DNA from: Spirosoma validum
GTDB lineage: Bacteria > Bacteroidota > Bacteroidia > Cytophagales > Spirosomataceae
DNA: 64,000 bases
Direction: 5' to 3'
NCBI RefSeq assembly: GCF_014699035.1
Contig: NZ_JACXAA010000006.1
Location: 310,001 to 374,000, forward strand
Part shown: positions 8,672 to 17,644 of the stretch, piece by piece
Position numbering within the stretch: position 1 is the stretch's first letter
Layout of the letters: each line of letters opens with the position of its first letter
Position numbers and translations under genes: made by a program
Notes under the pieces: generated by a model
Told to the model about the DNA's origin: nothing
Database searches by the model: none
Seen by the model: the letters and a program-made list of their open reading frames with translations, nothing else

Positions 8672-9703
8672 CTAGAACTTGGGACAGGGTAATTTTTTGT
8701 CGCGTCGGCGAACGCCCGGCCGGCGACCTTCGGGTTTATCAAAAATATAGGATAGTGATAATTCGTGGGACCCACCACTATTACCCAGTGTAGAGATCGT
8801 TACGTCGTAGCTATAGCCAATGGAAAATTTCTCCATCCGCCAGCCAACCAGGGCTGCCAGCGCATCATGATTGTTCAGTGTCTGATCGTATTTCTTAAAA
8901 GGAATACCACGGTAATAAGCACCAATCGTTAGCGGAGAATAAGTTAAATAAGCGCCTAAATCCAATTGGTCGTATTTTCCCTGATGCTTGTACATAACGA
9001 CGGGCGAAATACTGATCTCACGATCCTGCTCATCAGCCAGTCCGGTAAAACCACCCAGCGGAATCCGAAGACCTGCCTGAATACTGGTTTTCATCGGCAA
9101 TCGATCCGTACCGATCGCATAAAAAGCCTGATCGGGTCGATTCATGTGATGTACGGATGCGCCAAGCCAAAACCAGTCCGAATAGAACAAACCTCCCGTC
9201 GAAAAATCGAGGTATTTATTTTTGGGTGAGCCGGCCAGCAAAGCGGGATCAGCCGAGACGCTACCGGTAATAAAACCCCGATCCGTAAATTGATCACCGG
9301 TTGTCAGTCCGAAATAGTTAACGTTCCGGTTCACGTAGGATCCTTGCAAACCTAAACGAATAAAGGAGCTTTCACTCACCTGAAATTGGTAGGAGTATTG
9401 CAACCCTATGTCCGTTGATTGAATCCTACCTTGACCCTGGTTATCGTTCTGAATCAGTAAACCAACGCCACTATTATATTTTTCAATAAAATGATCGAAG
9501 GCAACCATTGTTGTTACGTAATTCGTAATAGATGGCCATTGATTACGGTAGTTAGCGGTAATACGTGGAGCCAGGGCCGAACCCGCAAAAGCAGGATTTA
9601 AGTAAAGCGGAGCGGCATAAAACTGAGTGAACTGAGGGTCCTGCGCAAAGGCCATTCGGCTCATTACCAAGGTTAAAACCGTCAGGACGTATTTTTTAAT
9701 CAT
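8672..9703 (-). CDS. PorP/SprF-family type IX secretion outer-membrane protein
   Basis: The 343-residue protein has a signal peptide (residues 1-20, ending AFA-QD). The family hallmark DPQFTQFYAAPLYLNPAFAG lies immediately after it. The rest alternates beta strands and ends in strands typical of an outer-membrane barrel. PorP/SprF proteins work with the type IX secretion system and are often encoded beside a large secreted partner with a type B C-terminal domain. Such a gene lies divergently 232 bases away. The last ~15 residues are strongly basic (RRPGVRRRDKKLP), which is an unusual tail after the barrel. Confidence 0.9.
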   Translation of the reverse strand: MIKKYVLTVLTLVMSRMAFAQDPQFTQFYAAPLYLNPAFAGSALAPRITANYRNQWPSITNYVTTMVAFDHFIEKYNSGVGLLIQNDNQGQGRIQSTDIGLQYSYQFQVSESSFIRLGLQGSYVNRNVNYFGLTTGDQFTDRGFITGSVSADPALLAGSPKNKYLDFSTGGLFYSDWFWLGASVHHMNRPDQAFYAIGTDRLPMKTSIQAGLRIPLGGFTGLADEQDREISISPVVMYKHQGKYDQLDLGAYLTYSPLTIGAYYRGIPFKKYDQTLNNHDALAALVGWRMEKFSIGYSYDVTISTLGNSGGSHELSLSYIFDKPEGRRPGVRRRDKKLPCPKF

Positions 9704-9935
9704 AGAAGTAAAATCGAGACAAAAACAGAGTCAACTTCTTAGTTGCAACGTTGTTAATACAAACGAAGTATTTAGGACCAGAACAACCGATAAAAATAGC
9801 TGTATTTAAGGTGCTTCCGAGCTTATCAGACAATAAAATTTTAACGAGTCACCGTCGTTTATACTAACGTAATGCCCCCGCTCTTGTTATGCTGAGGAAA
9901 GAATTTGCGAGGGTGGCTTTATTCAGCGTCTATTC

Positions 9936-12900
9936 ATGGTCATTTCTAATAAGTATATTCGTGTAATTGGCGTCTGGGCCATGCTGTTCCTGCTGGCAGG
10001 CCTGACTACGGCCTGGGCGCAGGGATTTAAAATCAGTGGGAAAGCCTGCGTACCCGATCAGGAGTGTAAAGCTGACTCCATTACGTTTACCGACAGTACG
10101 TTAACAGGACTGGTTAATCGGGTCTGGAATTTTGGCGATGGAAGCCCCACCGTCAATAAGCAAAATGATCCTATAGCCAAGCACGTTTACCAAATGGCGG
10201 GTACCTATAGCGTTACGCTGACAAGAACGGTTAATGGAACGCCGTCTACGTTTACTCGAAACATTACGATCAATAACCGACCCCAGCCTTTTTCCAATTG
10301 GCGGACAGATACGACGATCTGTAAAGGCGAAACCATTACGTTGGACCCATATGCGGGTGGCGCTCAGTCTGGCTATCGGTATTTGTGGTATCCCAAAGGC
10401 GATACAACACAAACATTAAAGGTAGACAGCTCAGGCTGCTACTCGGTCGAAGCAATAAGCCCTAATGGTTGCTCCTATCAGGATCGGATCAATGTCGATG
10501 TTTGTGGTGAACAGAAAGAGTCTCAAGGTGTGAAGTGGTATTTTGGGCAGAATGCGGGCCTGGACTTTAGCGGAGGAGGAACGCCGAAACCCATCACCGA
10601 CGGCAAACTGAGCACCATTGAGGGGTCGTCGTCCATTGCCGATACAAAAGGAAAGCTTCTTTTTTACTCCGACGGAATTTCAATCTACGATAAAGACGGG
10701 AAGATCATGAAATCGCTCGTGCCGGGCGATACGAATGCCGTACAGATACCACTAGGCGGTAATAAGAATTCAACGCAGTCAGCTCTAATTGTCCCTAAAC
10801 CAACCTGCCGAGGCTGCGAATACCTGTATTACGTATACACTACGTCGGAAATCCGGGGCAAAAAGACCCTGACATACAGCGTTGTCGATATGCGGCAGAA
10901 TGGCGGTAAGGGAGCAGTCGTTGAGAAAAACATTCCCTTAACAGAGAAAAGCACCGAACAGTCGGCAGCGGTTGAAAACAAGCGGGATTCCACGTATTGG
11001 GTTATCACCCGTATCTATGGCACAAATCAGTTTCAGGTTCGCCATTTAACCCGTGCCGAAGGTTCCGATCCAATAACGTATACAGGTGGACAGGTAATTG
11101 ATTCGCTGGCTAATGCTGAAGGCTACATCAAAATTGGTCCAGCCGATACAACAGGCGGCAACGAAGGGAATCGTCCAATGGCCGTTGTTATTCCAGGTCC
11201 ACCCAAAAACTCCGTCGATCTCTACACCTTTAATGACTCAACGGGTGTCTTGACGTTTAATCGAACGCTAGATCTGGGCCCTGCCCCCCCAAAAGCGTAC
11301 GGGGTCGAGTTCTCGCCTGATGGGAAAAGTCTGTATGCGACCATGCTGGCCGATACAAATTCGGATGGTAGCCAGAAAGGAGCTTCGTACATCGTCAAAT
11401 ACGATCTGTCGCAGAAGGATACGTTGCTTACGCAGTCACGAACGGTAGTCGACAGTAGCACAACCAGGCAATATGGGTCCATTCAGATTGGACCGGATGG
11501 ACGGCTTTACGTGGCGGTTAAAGGCAGTACGTCGCTCGCAACAATTGAAAACCCGAATGGTGGTTTGCTGGATAGCCTGATCTTTAATCCAATCGGACAG
11601 CCTTTGGGTGGTAAGAACAGCCAGTTAGGTTTACCAAACCTGGTCGCCAACTTCAATGATCAGTCCAGCGGGCCGGGTATTACGTATGCCGATACGTGTG
11701 TGAATGCGCCAACTGTATTCCAGATAAGTCCGAACTGTCCTAAATTAAAAGAGGCTTACACGCTGGATTTTGGGGATGGCAGCCGCCCCACATCAACGAC
11801 GGCTACGAACCCAATCACACACGCTTATGCAAAGCCTGGACAGTACTTTATCAGTTTGCGGATCGTAACCCGGACCAGTGCGGGTGGTATCTGTAAAGAC
11901 ACATTAATTAAAGACACACTGAATATTCTGGAATTACCGCCCGATATAAATCTGGGCGCCGATACATCCATCTGTAATAAGCGCGGCATTACACTTGACC
12001 TGAAAGTACAGGCTAAGCTATACGTGTGGCTGGTGAACGGCGCGGTTGTCAGCAGGCAAAAAACCATAAAGCTTGAACGACCCGGTTTTTATCGGGTGAT
12101 TGGCCTAGCTGCCAATGGCGAATGTTTCAAGAGTGACACCATTGAAGTACAGATCAGGCCGGTTCCTTCGCTCGATCTTGGGCCTGATACGGTTTTCTGT
12201 TACCGAAGCTCGGTTAAGTTAACGGTGCCACAACAAACCTGGAACCAGTTTCAGTGGAGCAATGGCGGTACGGAGCGATCGACTGATGTATCAACGGCTG
12301 GCACTTACTATGTTACGGCGAAGAACTTTGCTGGCTGCGAGAATTCTGATACGATCAAAGTTAGTGAACTGCCCAAACTACGAGTAGCGGCTGCGCTGAC
12401 AGGCCCCCGAGCCTGTACGTCTGCTGACGGATCGATTGTATTAACCCCAACGCCGGTAGGAAAGTATGTCTATGACTGGACCCGCACAGAGGGCGGTGCT
12501 TTGACCGGTACTGGTAGCCAGCAAACTGGCCTGACAGAAGGTGGGTATAAAGTCAGCGTAACCGATACGGTGCATACGTGTAAGGCAGATACGGGCTTTA
12601 CATTGAAATCGCCGGAAAATCAGTTAAAACTGACGGCCCTGGTTAAAGACGCCTTGTGTGGTACGCCCAATAGTGGCACAATTAGTCTGTCGGTTACGGG
12701 CGGGACACCGCAGAGTTATGCCTGGCTGGATCAGAACAATAATCTTATTACTGCGACACCTATCTTCGGTCAGGCGGCACCGGGGAAATATAACGTGCAG
12801 ATCATTGATACAAGAGGCTGCAAAGCTAGCCTGGATAGCATACAGGTTGGGCTGGATAGTACCGGTTTTGCCCGACTGGTTCCGGATACTCTTAAATGTG

Positions 12901-13589
12901 CTGGTATTGGCATCGTATTAGCTCCTCTTTCGGGCGATGTTCCCGGCAATACGTATCAGTGGAGCACGGGCGTGTCTACACCAACTCTTACAGTAACGCA
13001 GCCTGGGTCCTATAGTCTTGTTGTTCGAAACACAATTACGGGTTGTGTCGGGCGTAGTCGCACGCAGGTAGGCGATCGGCCTGCTCCTCAATTTTCGCTG
13101 ACCAGTCCGGTTTCACTCTGCGAAGGCGATCAGGGAAAAACCCAGGTAACAGCGAGTGGGGCTACGGGATTGAAATTCCTGTGGCTTAACCGGAGCGACA
13201 CAACGAATGCGATAATTGTTGACCGGGCAGGTAATTACCAGGTTCAGGTCACAAATCCATTGGGTTGTACGGCCGTTGGTGTAGCTCAGGTCCTAAATCT
13301 ATGCGAACCGCGGGTAAACGTACCGGATGCATTTTCTCCCAATAGCGACCGGATAAACGACGTCCTTCAAGTCTTCACGGCTTACGTTACCGACTACGAA
13401 TTCAGGGTATATAATCGCTGGGGCGAAGTGATTTTTGTTAGTAACAATCCAGAGCAGAAGTGGGACGGGACTTATAAGGGTGTAGCCTATCCGTCTATGC
13501 TTTATCCCTACATTGTTACGTATAAAAGTGAGTCGTTTCCAGAGCGCGCACGGGTTGTAAAACGAGGGACAGTTATGGTCGTTCGATAG
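9936..13589 (+). CDS. large PKD-domain surface protein with type B (gliding-motility) C-terminal domain
   Basis: The protein has 1217 residues. A signal peptide ends near AWAQG (residue ~30). A PKD domain (WNFGDGSP...HVYQMAGTYSVTLT) covers ~45-110. A WD40- or propeller-like middle (~180-550) includes GVEFSPDGKSLYA. A second PKD-like segment (LDFGDGSRP) lies near 610, then several Ig-like units with LGADT and LGPDT starts. The last ~90 residues begin VPDAFSPNSDRINDVLQV and contain YNRWGEVIF, the type B sorting domain of type IX secretion cargo. The protein should be exported and attached to or released from the cell surface. It is divergent from the PorP/SprF-like gene, its likely secretion partner. 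Confidence 0.92.
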   Translation: MVISNKYIRVIGVWAMLFLLAGLTTAWAQGFKISGKACVPDQECKADSITFTDSTLTGLVNRVWNFGDGSPTVNKQNDPIAKHVYQMAGTYSVTLTRTVNGTPSTFTRNITINNRPQPFSNWRTDTTICKGETITLDPYAGGAQSGYRYLWYPKGDTTQTLKVDSSGCYSVEAISPNGCSYQDRINVDVCGEQKESQGVKWYFGQNAGLDFSGGGTPKPITDGKLSTIEGSSSIADTKGKLLFYSDGISIYDKDGKIMKSLVPGDTNAVQIPLGGNKNSTQSALIVPKPTCRGCEYLYYVYTTSEIRGKKTLTYSVVDMRQNGGKGAVVEKNIPLTEKSTEQSAAVENKRDSTYWVITRIYGTNQFQVRHLTRAEGSDPITYTGGQVIDSLANAEGYIKIGPADTTGGNEGNRPMAVVIPGPPKNSVDLYTFNDSTGVLTFNRTLDLGPAPPKAYGVEFSPDGKSLYATMLADTNSDGSQKGASYIVKYDLSQKDTLLTQSRTVVDSSTTRQYGSIQIGPDGRLYVAVKGSTSLATIENPNGGLLDSLIFNPIGQPLGGKNSQLGLPNLVANFNDQSSGPGITYADTCVNAPTVFQISPNCPKLKEAYTLDFGDGSRPTSTTATNPITHAYAKPGQYFISLRIVTRTSAGGICKDTLIKDTLNILELPPDINLGADTSICNKRGITLDLKVQAKLYVWLVNGAVVSRQKTIKLERPGFYRVIGLAANGECFKSDTIEVQIRPVPSLDLGPDTVFCYRSSVKLTVPQQTWNQFQWSNGGTERSTDVSTAGTYYVTAKNFAGCENSDTIKVSELPKLRVAAALTGPRACTSADGSIVLTPTPVGKYVYDWTRTEGGALTGTGSQQTGLTEGGYKVSVTDTVHTCKADTGFTLKSPENQLKLTALVKDALCGTPNSGTISLSVTGGTPQSYAWLDQNNNLITATPIFGQAAPGKYNVQIIDTRGCKASLDSIQVGLDSTGFARLVPDTLKCAGIGIVLAPLSGDVPGNTYQWSTGVSTPTLTVTQPGSYSLVVRNTITGCVGRSRTQVGDRPAPQFSLTSPVSLCEGDQGKTQVTASGATGLKFLWLNRSDTTNAIIVDRAGNYQVQVTNPLGCTAVGVAQVLNLCEPRVNVPDAFSPNSDRINDVLQVFTAYVTDYEFRVYNRWGEVIFVSNNPEQKWDGTYKGVAYPSMLYPYIVTYKSESFPERARVVKRGTVMVVR

Positions 13590-13690
13590 CAAATTTCTGC
13601 GTTTTTTTTCGTAAATTTGAAGTAAACGATCTTGCCTGAATGACTTGAAAAACAGGCTATTCAGGCCAGTGATACGCACTAATCAAAACC

Positions 13691-14719
13691 ATGCGAAACG
13701 ACTTTTTGAAAGGCTCGAATGAGGGCATGACCGCTACGGACAAAGAGATCGAACGGGCGCTTCGGCCACTCTCGTTCGAAGATTTTACAGGGCAGGCTAA
13801 AGTTCTCGAAAACCTCAACGTATTTGTGCGAGCTGCTATGCTACGTGGCGAAGCACTTGACCATGTACTGCTTCACGGACCTCCGGGTTTAGGTAAAACT
13901 ACTCTGTCGCATATTATTTCGAATGAATTAAATGCGAGTATTAAAATGACCTCTGGCCCTGTGCTTGATAAGCCCAGCGATCTGGCCGGTCTACTCACCA
14001 ATTTACAGCCTAATGATGTCTTATTTATTGATGAGATTCACCGGCTTAATCCCATTGTTGAAGAGTATCTTTATTCAGCAATGGAAGATTATAAGATTGA
14101 TATTATGCTCGACTCCGGGCCGAATGCCCGTACCGTACAGATCAAGCTAAATCCCTTTACGCTCATTGGCGCTACGACTCGGGCGGGTATGTTAACATCT
14201 CCCCTGCGGGCGCGATTCGGGATCAGTTGCCGACTGGAGTATTACGATGCCAAGCTGTTAACCAGCATCGTACAGCGGTCAGCGGCAATCCTGGGAACAC
14301 CTATTGACGAAACGGGTGCTTATGAAATTGCTCGCCGGAGCCGGGGGACACCACGTATTGCTAACAATCTACTACGTCGAACCCGCGATTTCGCGCAGGT
14401 AAAAGGGAACGGATACATTAATGTAGACATTGCTGAAATGGCTTTAAGTGCCCTTGACGTCGATCAGAACGGTCTGGACGATATGGACAACCGGATTCTG
14501 ATGACGATCATCGATAAATTCAAAGGCGGTCCCGTTGGCCTTACAACCATCGCAACAGCCTGTGGTGAAGAAGCTGAAACTATTGAGGAAGTTTATGAGC
14601 CTTTCCTAATTCAGGAGGGTTTTTTAAAGCGAACCTCACGGGGTCGCGAAGCTACGGAAAGGGCTTATCTACATCTTGGTATTATTCCCAATTACCGTAC
14701 TGGTGATCTATTTGGATAA
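13691..14719 (+). CDS. ruvB: Holliday junction branch-migration helicase RuvB
   Basis: This 342-residue protein has the full RuvB architecture. The N-terminal region contains [12 protein letters not shown]. Walker A is GPPGLGKTT (residues 63-71), the Walker B/DEIHRL box starts at 114, and sensor 1 is the GATTRAG segment. The winged-helix C-terminus contains [10 protein letters not shown] and ends LGIIPNY. RuvB hexamers drive branch migration of Holliday junctions with RuvA. ruvA and ruvC are not nearby, which is common in Bacteroidota. The ATG at 13691 gives a short N-terminal extension before the conserved region. A strong hairpin follows. Confidence 0.97.
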   Translation: MRNDFLKGSNEGMTATDKEIERALRPLSFEDFTGQAKVLENLNVFVRAAMLRGEALDHVLLHGPPGLGKTTLSHIISNELNASIKMTSGPVLDKPSDLAGLLTNLQPNDVLFIDEIHRLNPIVEEYLYSAMEDYKIDIMLDSGPNARTVQIKLNPFTLIGATTRAGMLTSPLRARFGISCRLEYYDAKLLTSIVQRSAAILGTPIDETGAYEIARRSRGTPRIANNLLRRTRDFAQVKGNGYINVDIAEMALSALDVDQNGLDDMDNRILMTIIDKFKGGPVGLTTIATACGEEAETIEEVYEPFLIQEGFLKRTSRGREATERAYLHLGIIPNYRTGDLFG

Positions 14720-14735
14720 ATAGTTTGGTAGCTAT

Positions 14736-14790
14736 AAACAAAGAGCCGTAAGAAGACAAGTTTAGTTGTTCTTCTTACGGCTCTTTGTTT
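14736..14790. terminator. bidirectional terminator between ruvB and the ArsR-type gene
   Basis: The 20-nt arms 14736-14755 and 14771-14790 are complementary around a 15-nt loop and are flanked by A and T stretches. The genes on either side converge. Confidence 0.88.
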
Positions 14791-14802
14791 ATGGGTGACT
14801 TA

Positions 14803-15111
14803 TCAAACCATAGCTTTACTTCTGTAGATACATTCGATGACATCAGCCACGGCTGTATCTACCAGAAAATAATAAATATTCTTGCCGCTACGTCGGATAT
14901 CCAAGATGCCTTTGTCACGCATGTTGATCAAATGGTGTGAGATAAGCGACTGTTCAGCGTTCAGGTCTTTGTAAATAGCTGAAACGTTCAATTCTTTGTT
15001 CTCATTCAGCATTTGAATTATTTTAATCCGTAACGGGTGAGCTACTGCTTTAAGAACATAAGCGGCCTTATCAATTTTTTTTTCGTCATTCATAGTGTTA
15101 ATGGTTGCCAT
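14803..15111 (-). CDS. ArsR-family winged-helix transcriptional regulator
   Basis: The 102-residue protein has the ArsR-type winged helix: AVAHPLRIKIIQML (~22-35), the recognition-helix region EQSLISHHLINMRDKGIL (~54-71) and the wing RRSGKNIYYFLV (~73-84). There is no ELCVCDL-type metal site and no obvious cysteine pair. It is therefore probably not an arsenic or zinc sensor, and it may sense another signal or protein. An alternative start is the ATG at codon 7. The neighbouring VTT membrane protein reads in the same direction but lies 490 bases upstream, so no target can be named. Confidence 0.85.
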   Translation of the reverse strand: MATINTMNDEKKIDKAAYVLKAVAHPLRIKIIQMLNENKELNVSAIYKDLNAEQSLISHHLINMRDKGILDIRRSGKNIYYFLVDTAVADVIECIYRSKAMV

Positions 15112-15601
15112 AAGAAGATTTCTATCGATCCCCGATTGTTGAAATTAGATACAGAAGCTTTTACAGATAAATAACAACATGCTGAATATGAGGTCAAACT
15201 TATTTTATAGCAATTTTCCCGCTTTACCTTGGCATGAGATTAAATTTATAAGAAAGGCATTTACCAATAAGTAAGTAACTAACGTGCGTATTTACACGAA
15301 TGTTTGTAGACAGAATGAATTTAAACCCAAATATCAATATAGGATTAAACTCACATGCAGTCGTAACTTACTATTTTAATCGGATGTTTAAATATATTAC
15401 TAATTACTATAAAATTTATTTCAGACTAGGTATAATTCCTCAAAATATACTGTCAAAAAGACGAGCTTTCAGGAAACGTTGTGAAAATTATTACGGTATT
15501 CCCTATCTATAAGTAGTGAAATTAGGCTTAGATCAAATTATGATCTTATGCTAAAATAAGCATAAATAGTTGATTATCAGCAATTAACTAAAGACTACAG
15601 G
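15112..15601. other. AT-rich intergenic region, no supported gene
   Basis: These 490 bases between the VTT gene and the ArsR-type gene are clearly richer in A and T than the flanks. A 70-codon frame on the plus strand (15300-15512) resembles no family and has random-looking, AT-driven composition, so I do not call it. The region should hold the promoter of the ArsR-type gene. Confidence 0.6.
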
Positions 15602-16282
15602 TTACTTTAGCGACTTTTGGATGACATGCCACAAGCCAACAATGGAAACAATCACCAAACCAATGATAATAATTTGCGTCCACGAGCTTTGGTTAGGGCT
15701 TTCCAGAAGCGTTTTGATTTCATGAGCCTCATGACCAGACCAAATTGCCAGGATCGTTCGGGGGGTCATACCTAAAAAACCACCCAGCAAAATATTTTTA
15801 AGTTTGGCACCCGATAGCGCAAACATAAGGTTCGTCAGGCCAAAGGGTAGAACTGGAGAAAGTTTAGCGTAAAAGATGACTTCTAATTCATTCGTTAAAA
15901 TACGATCAAGCACAGACTGAGCTTTCGGATTTCGCCGAATGAAGGCACGAAAACGTTCGTGATCAAGCCATCGAACCAGTAAATTTATAAAAAGAATTCC
16001 GCCCAGATTAATAACGAAAAGCGGCAGAACGGCCTGCCAACCCAGAAAGTAGCCAAAGATTAGCGCCAACATCGTCGGCGGGGTTAACCCCGCCGATGTT
16101 ATTGTGCAAATGAGCGTGATACCAGTCCATTGCCATGCCGAAAATCCAGCAATAACTGTTTCGTAGACAATAGCGTAGTACGTTAATAAGGACGTAAATA
16201 CAATAGGCGTTGCAGAGAGTACTATACCCGCAATCGCTGGTCCGGTAATATATTTGAGAACGGCGGTCTTCACGTCTACCAA
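15602..16282 (-). CDS. TVP38/TMEM64 (VTT-domain) membrane protein
   Basis: The 226-residue protein has about five or six membrane segments and the VTT core. AGLTPPTMLALIFGYFLGW (~63-81) and FYAKLSPVLPFGLTNLMFAL (~136-155) are the re-entrant-loop motifs, followed by GGFLGMTPRTILAIWSG. VTT/DedA proteins are linked to lipid scrambling and membrane homeostasis. No ATG exists in the upstream open frame. The start is a TTG at 16280-16282, or a GTG nine bases later. The first hydrophobic segment begins soon after, which fits either start. The divergent gene on the other side is metB-like. Confidence 0.85.
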   Translation of the reverse strand: MVDVKTAVLKYITGPAIAGIVLSATPIVFTSLLTYYAIVYETVIAGFSAWQWTGITLICTITSAGLTPPTMLALIFGYFLGWQAVLPLFVINLGGILFINLLVRWLDHERFRAFIRRNPKAQSVLDRILTNELEVIFYAKLSPVLPFGLTNLMFALSGAKLKNILLGGFLGMTPRTILAIWSGHEAHEIKTLLESPNQSSWTQIIIIGLVIVSIVGLWHVIQKSLK

Positions 16283-16402
16283 ACGGCCAAACAGCGGTTG
16301 TGGTTTTAGGTAACCTAAACTTTAGCCGACGTAGCAAAATGTCTTTCTTTACTTTACGCTGACACAACCTAAATCTCCAGTCTACTTTCGCTACTTTTGA
16401 CT

Positions 16403-17542
16403 ATGAAATTCGGAACGAAAGCCATACATGCCGGGATTGAACCCGACCCAACGACAGGCGCCATTATGACGCCTATTTACCAGACTTCAACTTACGTGCA
16501 GGAGTCGCCAGGGAAGCACAAGGGCTATGAGTATGCCCGTACGCAGAACCCAACGCGAACCGTTCTACAAAATAATCTGGCCGCACTCGAAAACGGCAAA
16601 CATGGTATTTGTTATTCATCGGGTTTAGGGGCGACAGATGCTATTTTGAAGCTGTTCAAACCCGGGGACGAAATTATCGCCAGCAACGATCTTTACGGCG
16701 GTACGTACCGAATTATGGTACGTGTGTTTCAGGAATTCGGCCTGCATTTTAAGTTTGTTGACTTATCGAATCCTGCGAATCTCGAACCCGTGATTACGTC
16801 TGCCACGAAGATGGTTTGGATTGAAACCCCAACCAACCCTTTGCTACGTCTGGTGGACATTACGGCCATTGCTGCCATTACAAAATCACGCGGCATTCAA
16901 CTCGTTGTTGATAATACGTTCGCATCACCTTACCTGCAAAATCCACTCGATTTAGGAGCCGATATCGTCATGCATTCGGTAACGAAATACCTCGGCGGGC
17001 ATTCCGATACGGTAATGGGCGCTATTGTTCTGAATGACGACGAAACGGCTCAGCGACTGGCTTTTATTCAAAATGCCTGCGGAGCCGTACCGGGTCCGCA
17101 AGATTGTTTTCTGGTGTTACGTGGGATTAAAACATTACATATCCGAATGCAGCGACACTGTGAGAACGCGATGAAAGTGGCTCAGTATTTACAACAGCAT
17201 CCCAAAGTTGGCCAGGTTTATTATCCCGGTTTAGAATCGCACGCAGGCCACGAATTAGCCAAAAAACAGATGCGTGGTTTTGGCGGCATGGTATCGTTTG
17301 AACTGAAAGGTGATTCGATGCCCGAGGCCGTTAAGGTGATGGAAAGCTTCGAGGTGTTTTCGCTCGGCGAATCACTGGGCGGGGTTGAGTCGCTCTGCAC
17401 CCATCCAGCCAGTATGACTCACGCCAGTATTCCGAAGGAAGAACGTCAACGGAACGGACTGAAGGACACGCTTATTCGACTTAGCGTTGGTATTGAAGAC
17501 ATAGAAGATCTAATCCAGGATTTACAACAAGCGATTGGTTAG
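16403..17542 (+). CDS. metB: cystathionine gamma-synthase/lyase family PLP enzyme
   Basis: This 379-residue protein belongs to the Cys/Met metabolism PLP family. It has [20 protein letters not shown] at the start, YSSGLGAT near residue 72 and the Schiff-base lysine K195 in [12 protein letters not shown]. It ends with [11 protein letters not shown] and [10 protein letters not shown]. The SLGGVESL and AIHAGI segments favour cystathionine gamma-synthase or a bifunctional beta/gamma-lyase over a sulfhydrylase, but substrate choice is not certain. The ATG at 16403 is preferred to a TTG six bases upstream. A TAnnTTTG-like box (TACTTTTG, 16392-16399) sits right at the start, so a very short leader is possible. 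Confidence 0.9.
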   Translation: MKFGTKAIHAGIEPDPTTGAIMTPIYQTSTYVQESPGKHKGYEYARTQNPTRTVLQNNLAALENGKHGICYSSGLGATDAILKLFKPGDEIIASNDLYGGTYRIMVRVFQEFGLHFKFVDLSNPANLEPVITSATKMVWIETPTNPLLRLVDITAIAAITKSRGIQLVVDNTFASPYLQNPLDLGADIVMHSVTKYLGGHSDTVMGAIVLNDDETAQRLAFIQNACGAVPGPQDCFLVLRGIKTLHIRMQRHCENAMKVAQYLQQHPKVGQVYYPGLESHAGHELAKKQMRGFGGMVSFELKGDSMPEAVKVMESFEVFSLGESLGGVESLCTHPASMTHASIPKEERQRNGLKDTLIRLSVGIEDIEDLIQDLQQAIG

Positions 17543-17551
17543 TACAAAAAG

Positions 17552-17594
17552 CACTCCCACGCACGAAACCACTGGCCTTTCGTACGTGGGAGTG
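17552..17594. terminator. hairpin terminator after metB
   Basis: The arms 17552-17568 and 17578-17594 pair with one mismatch around a 9-nt loop. The hairpin sits between the convergent metB gene and TonB receptor gene. Confidence 0.8.
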
Positions 17595-17644
17595 ACAAAT
17601 TCAATCCTGCGGCATTACTACCACCAATGAATCTTTTCAGTGGG

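Noticed and set aside
15300-15512. 70-codon plus-strand frame in the AT-rich gap
   Set aside because: Composition follows the AT-rich background, there is no ribosome binding site or family resemblance, and no partner gene suggests a role.
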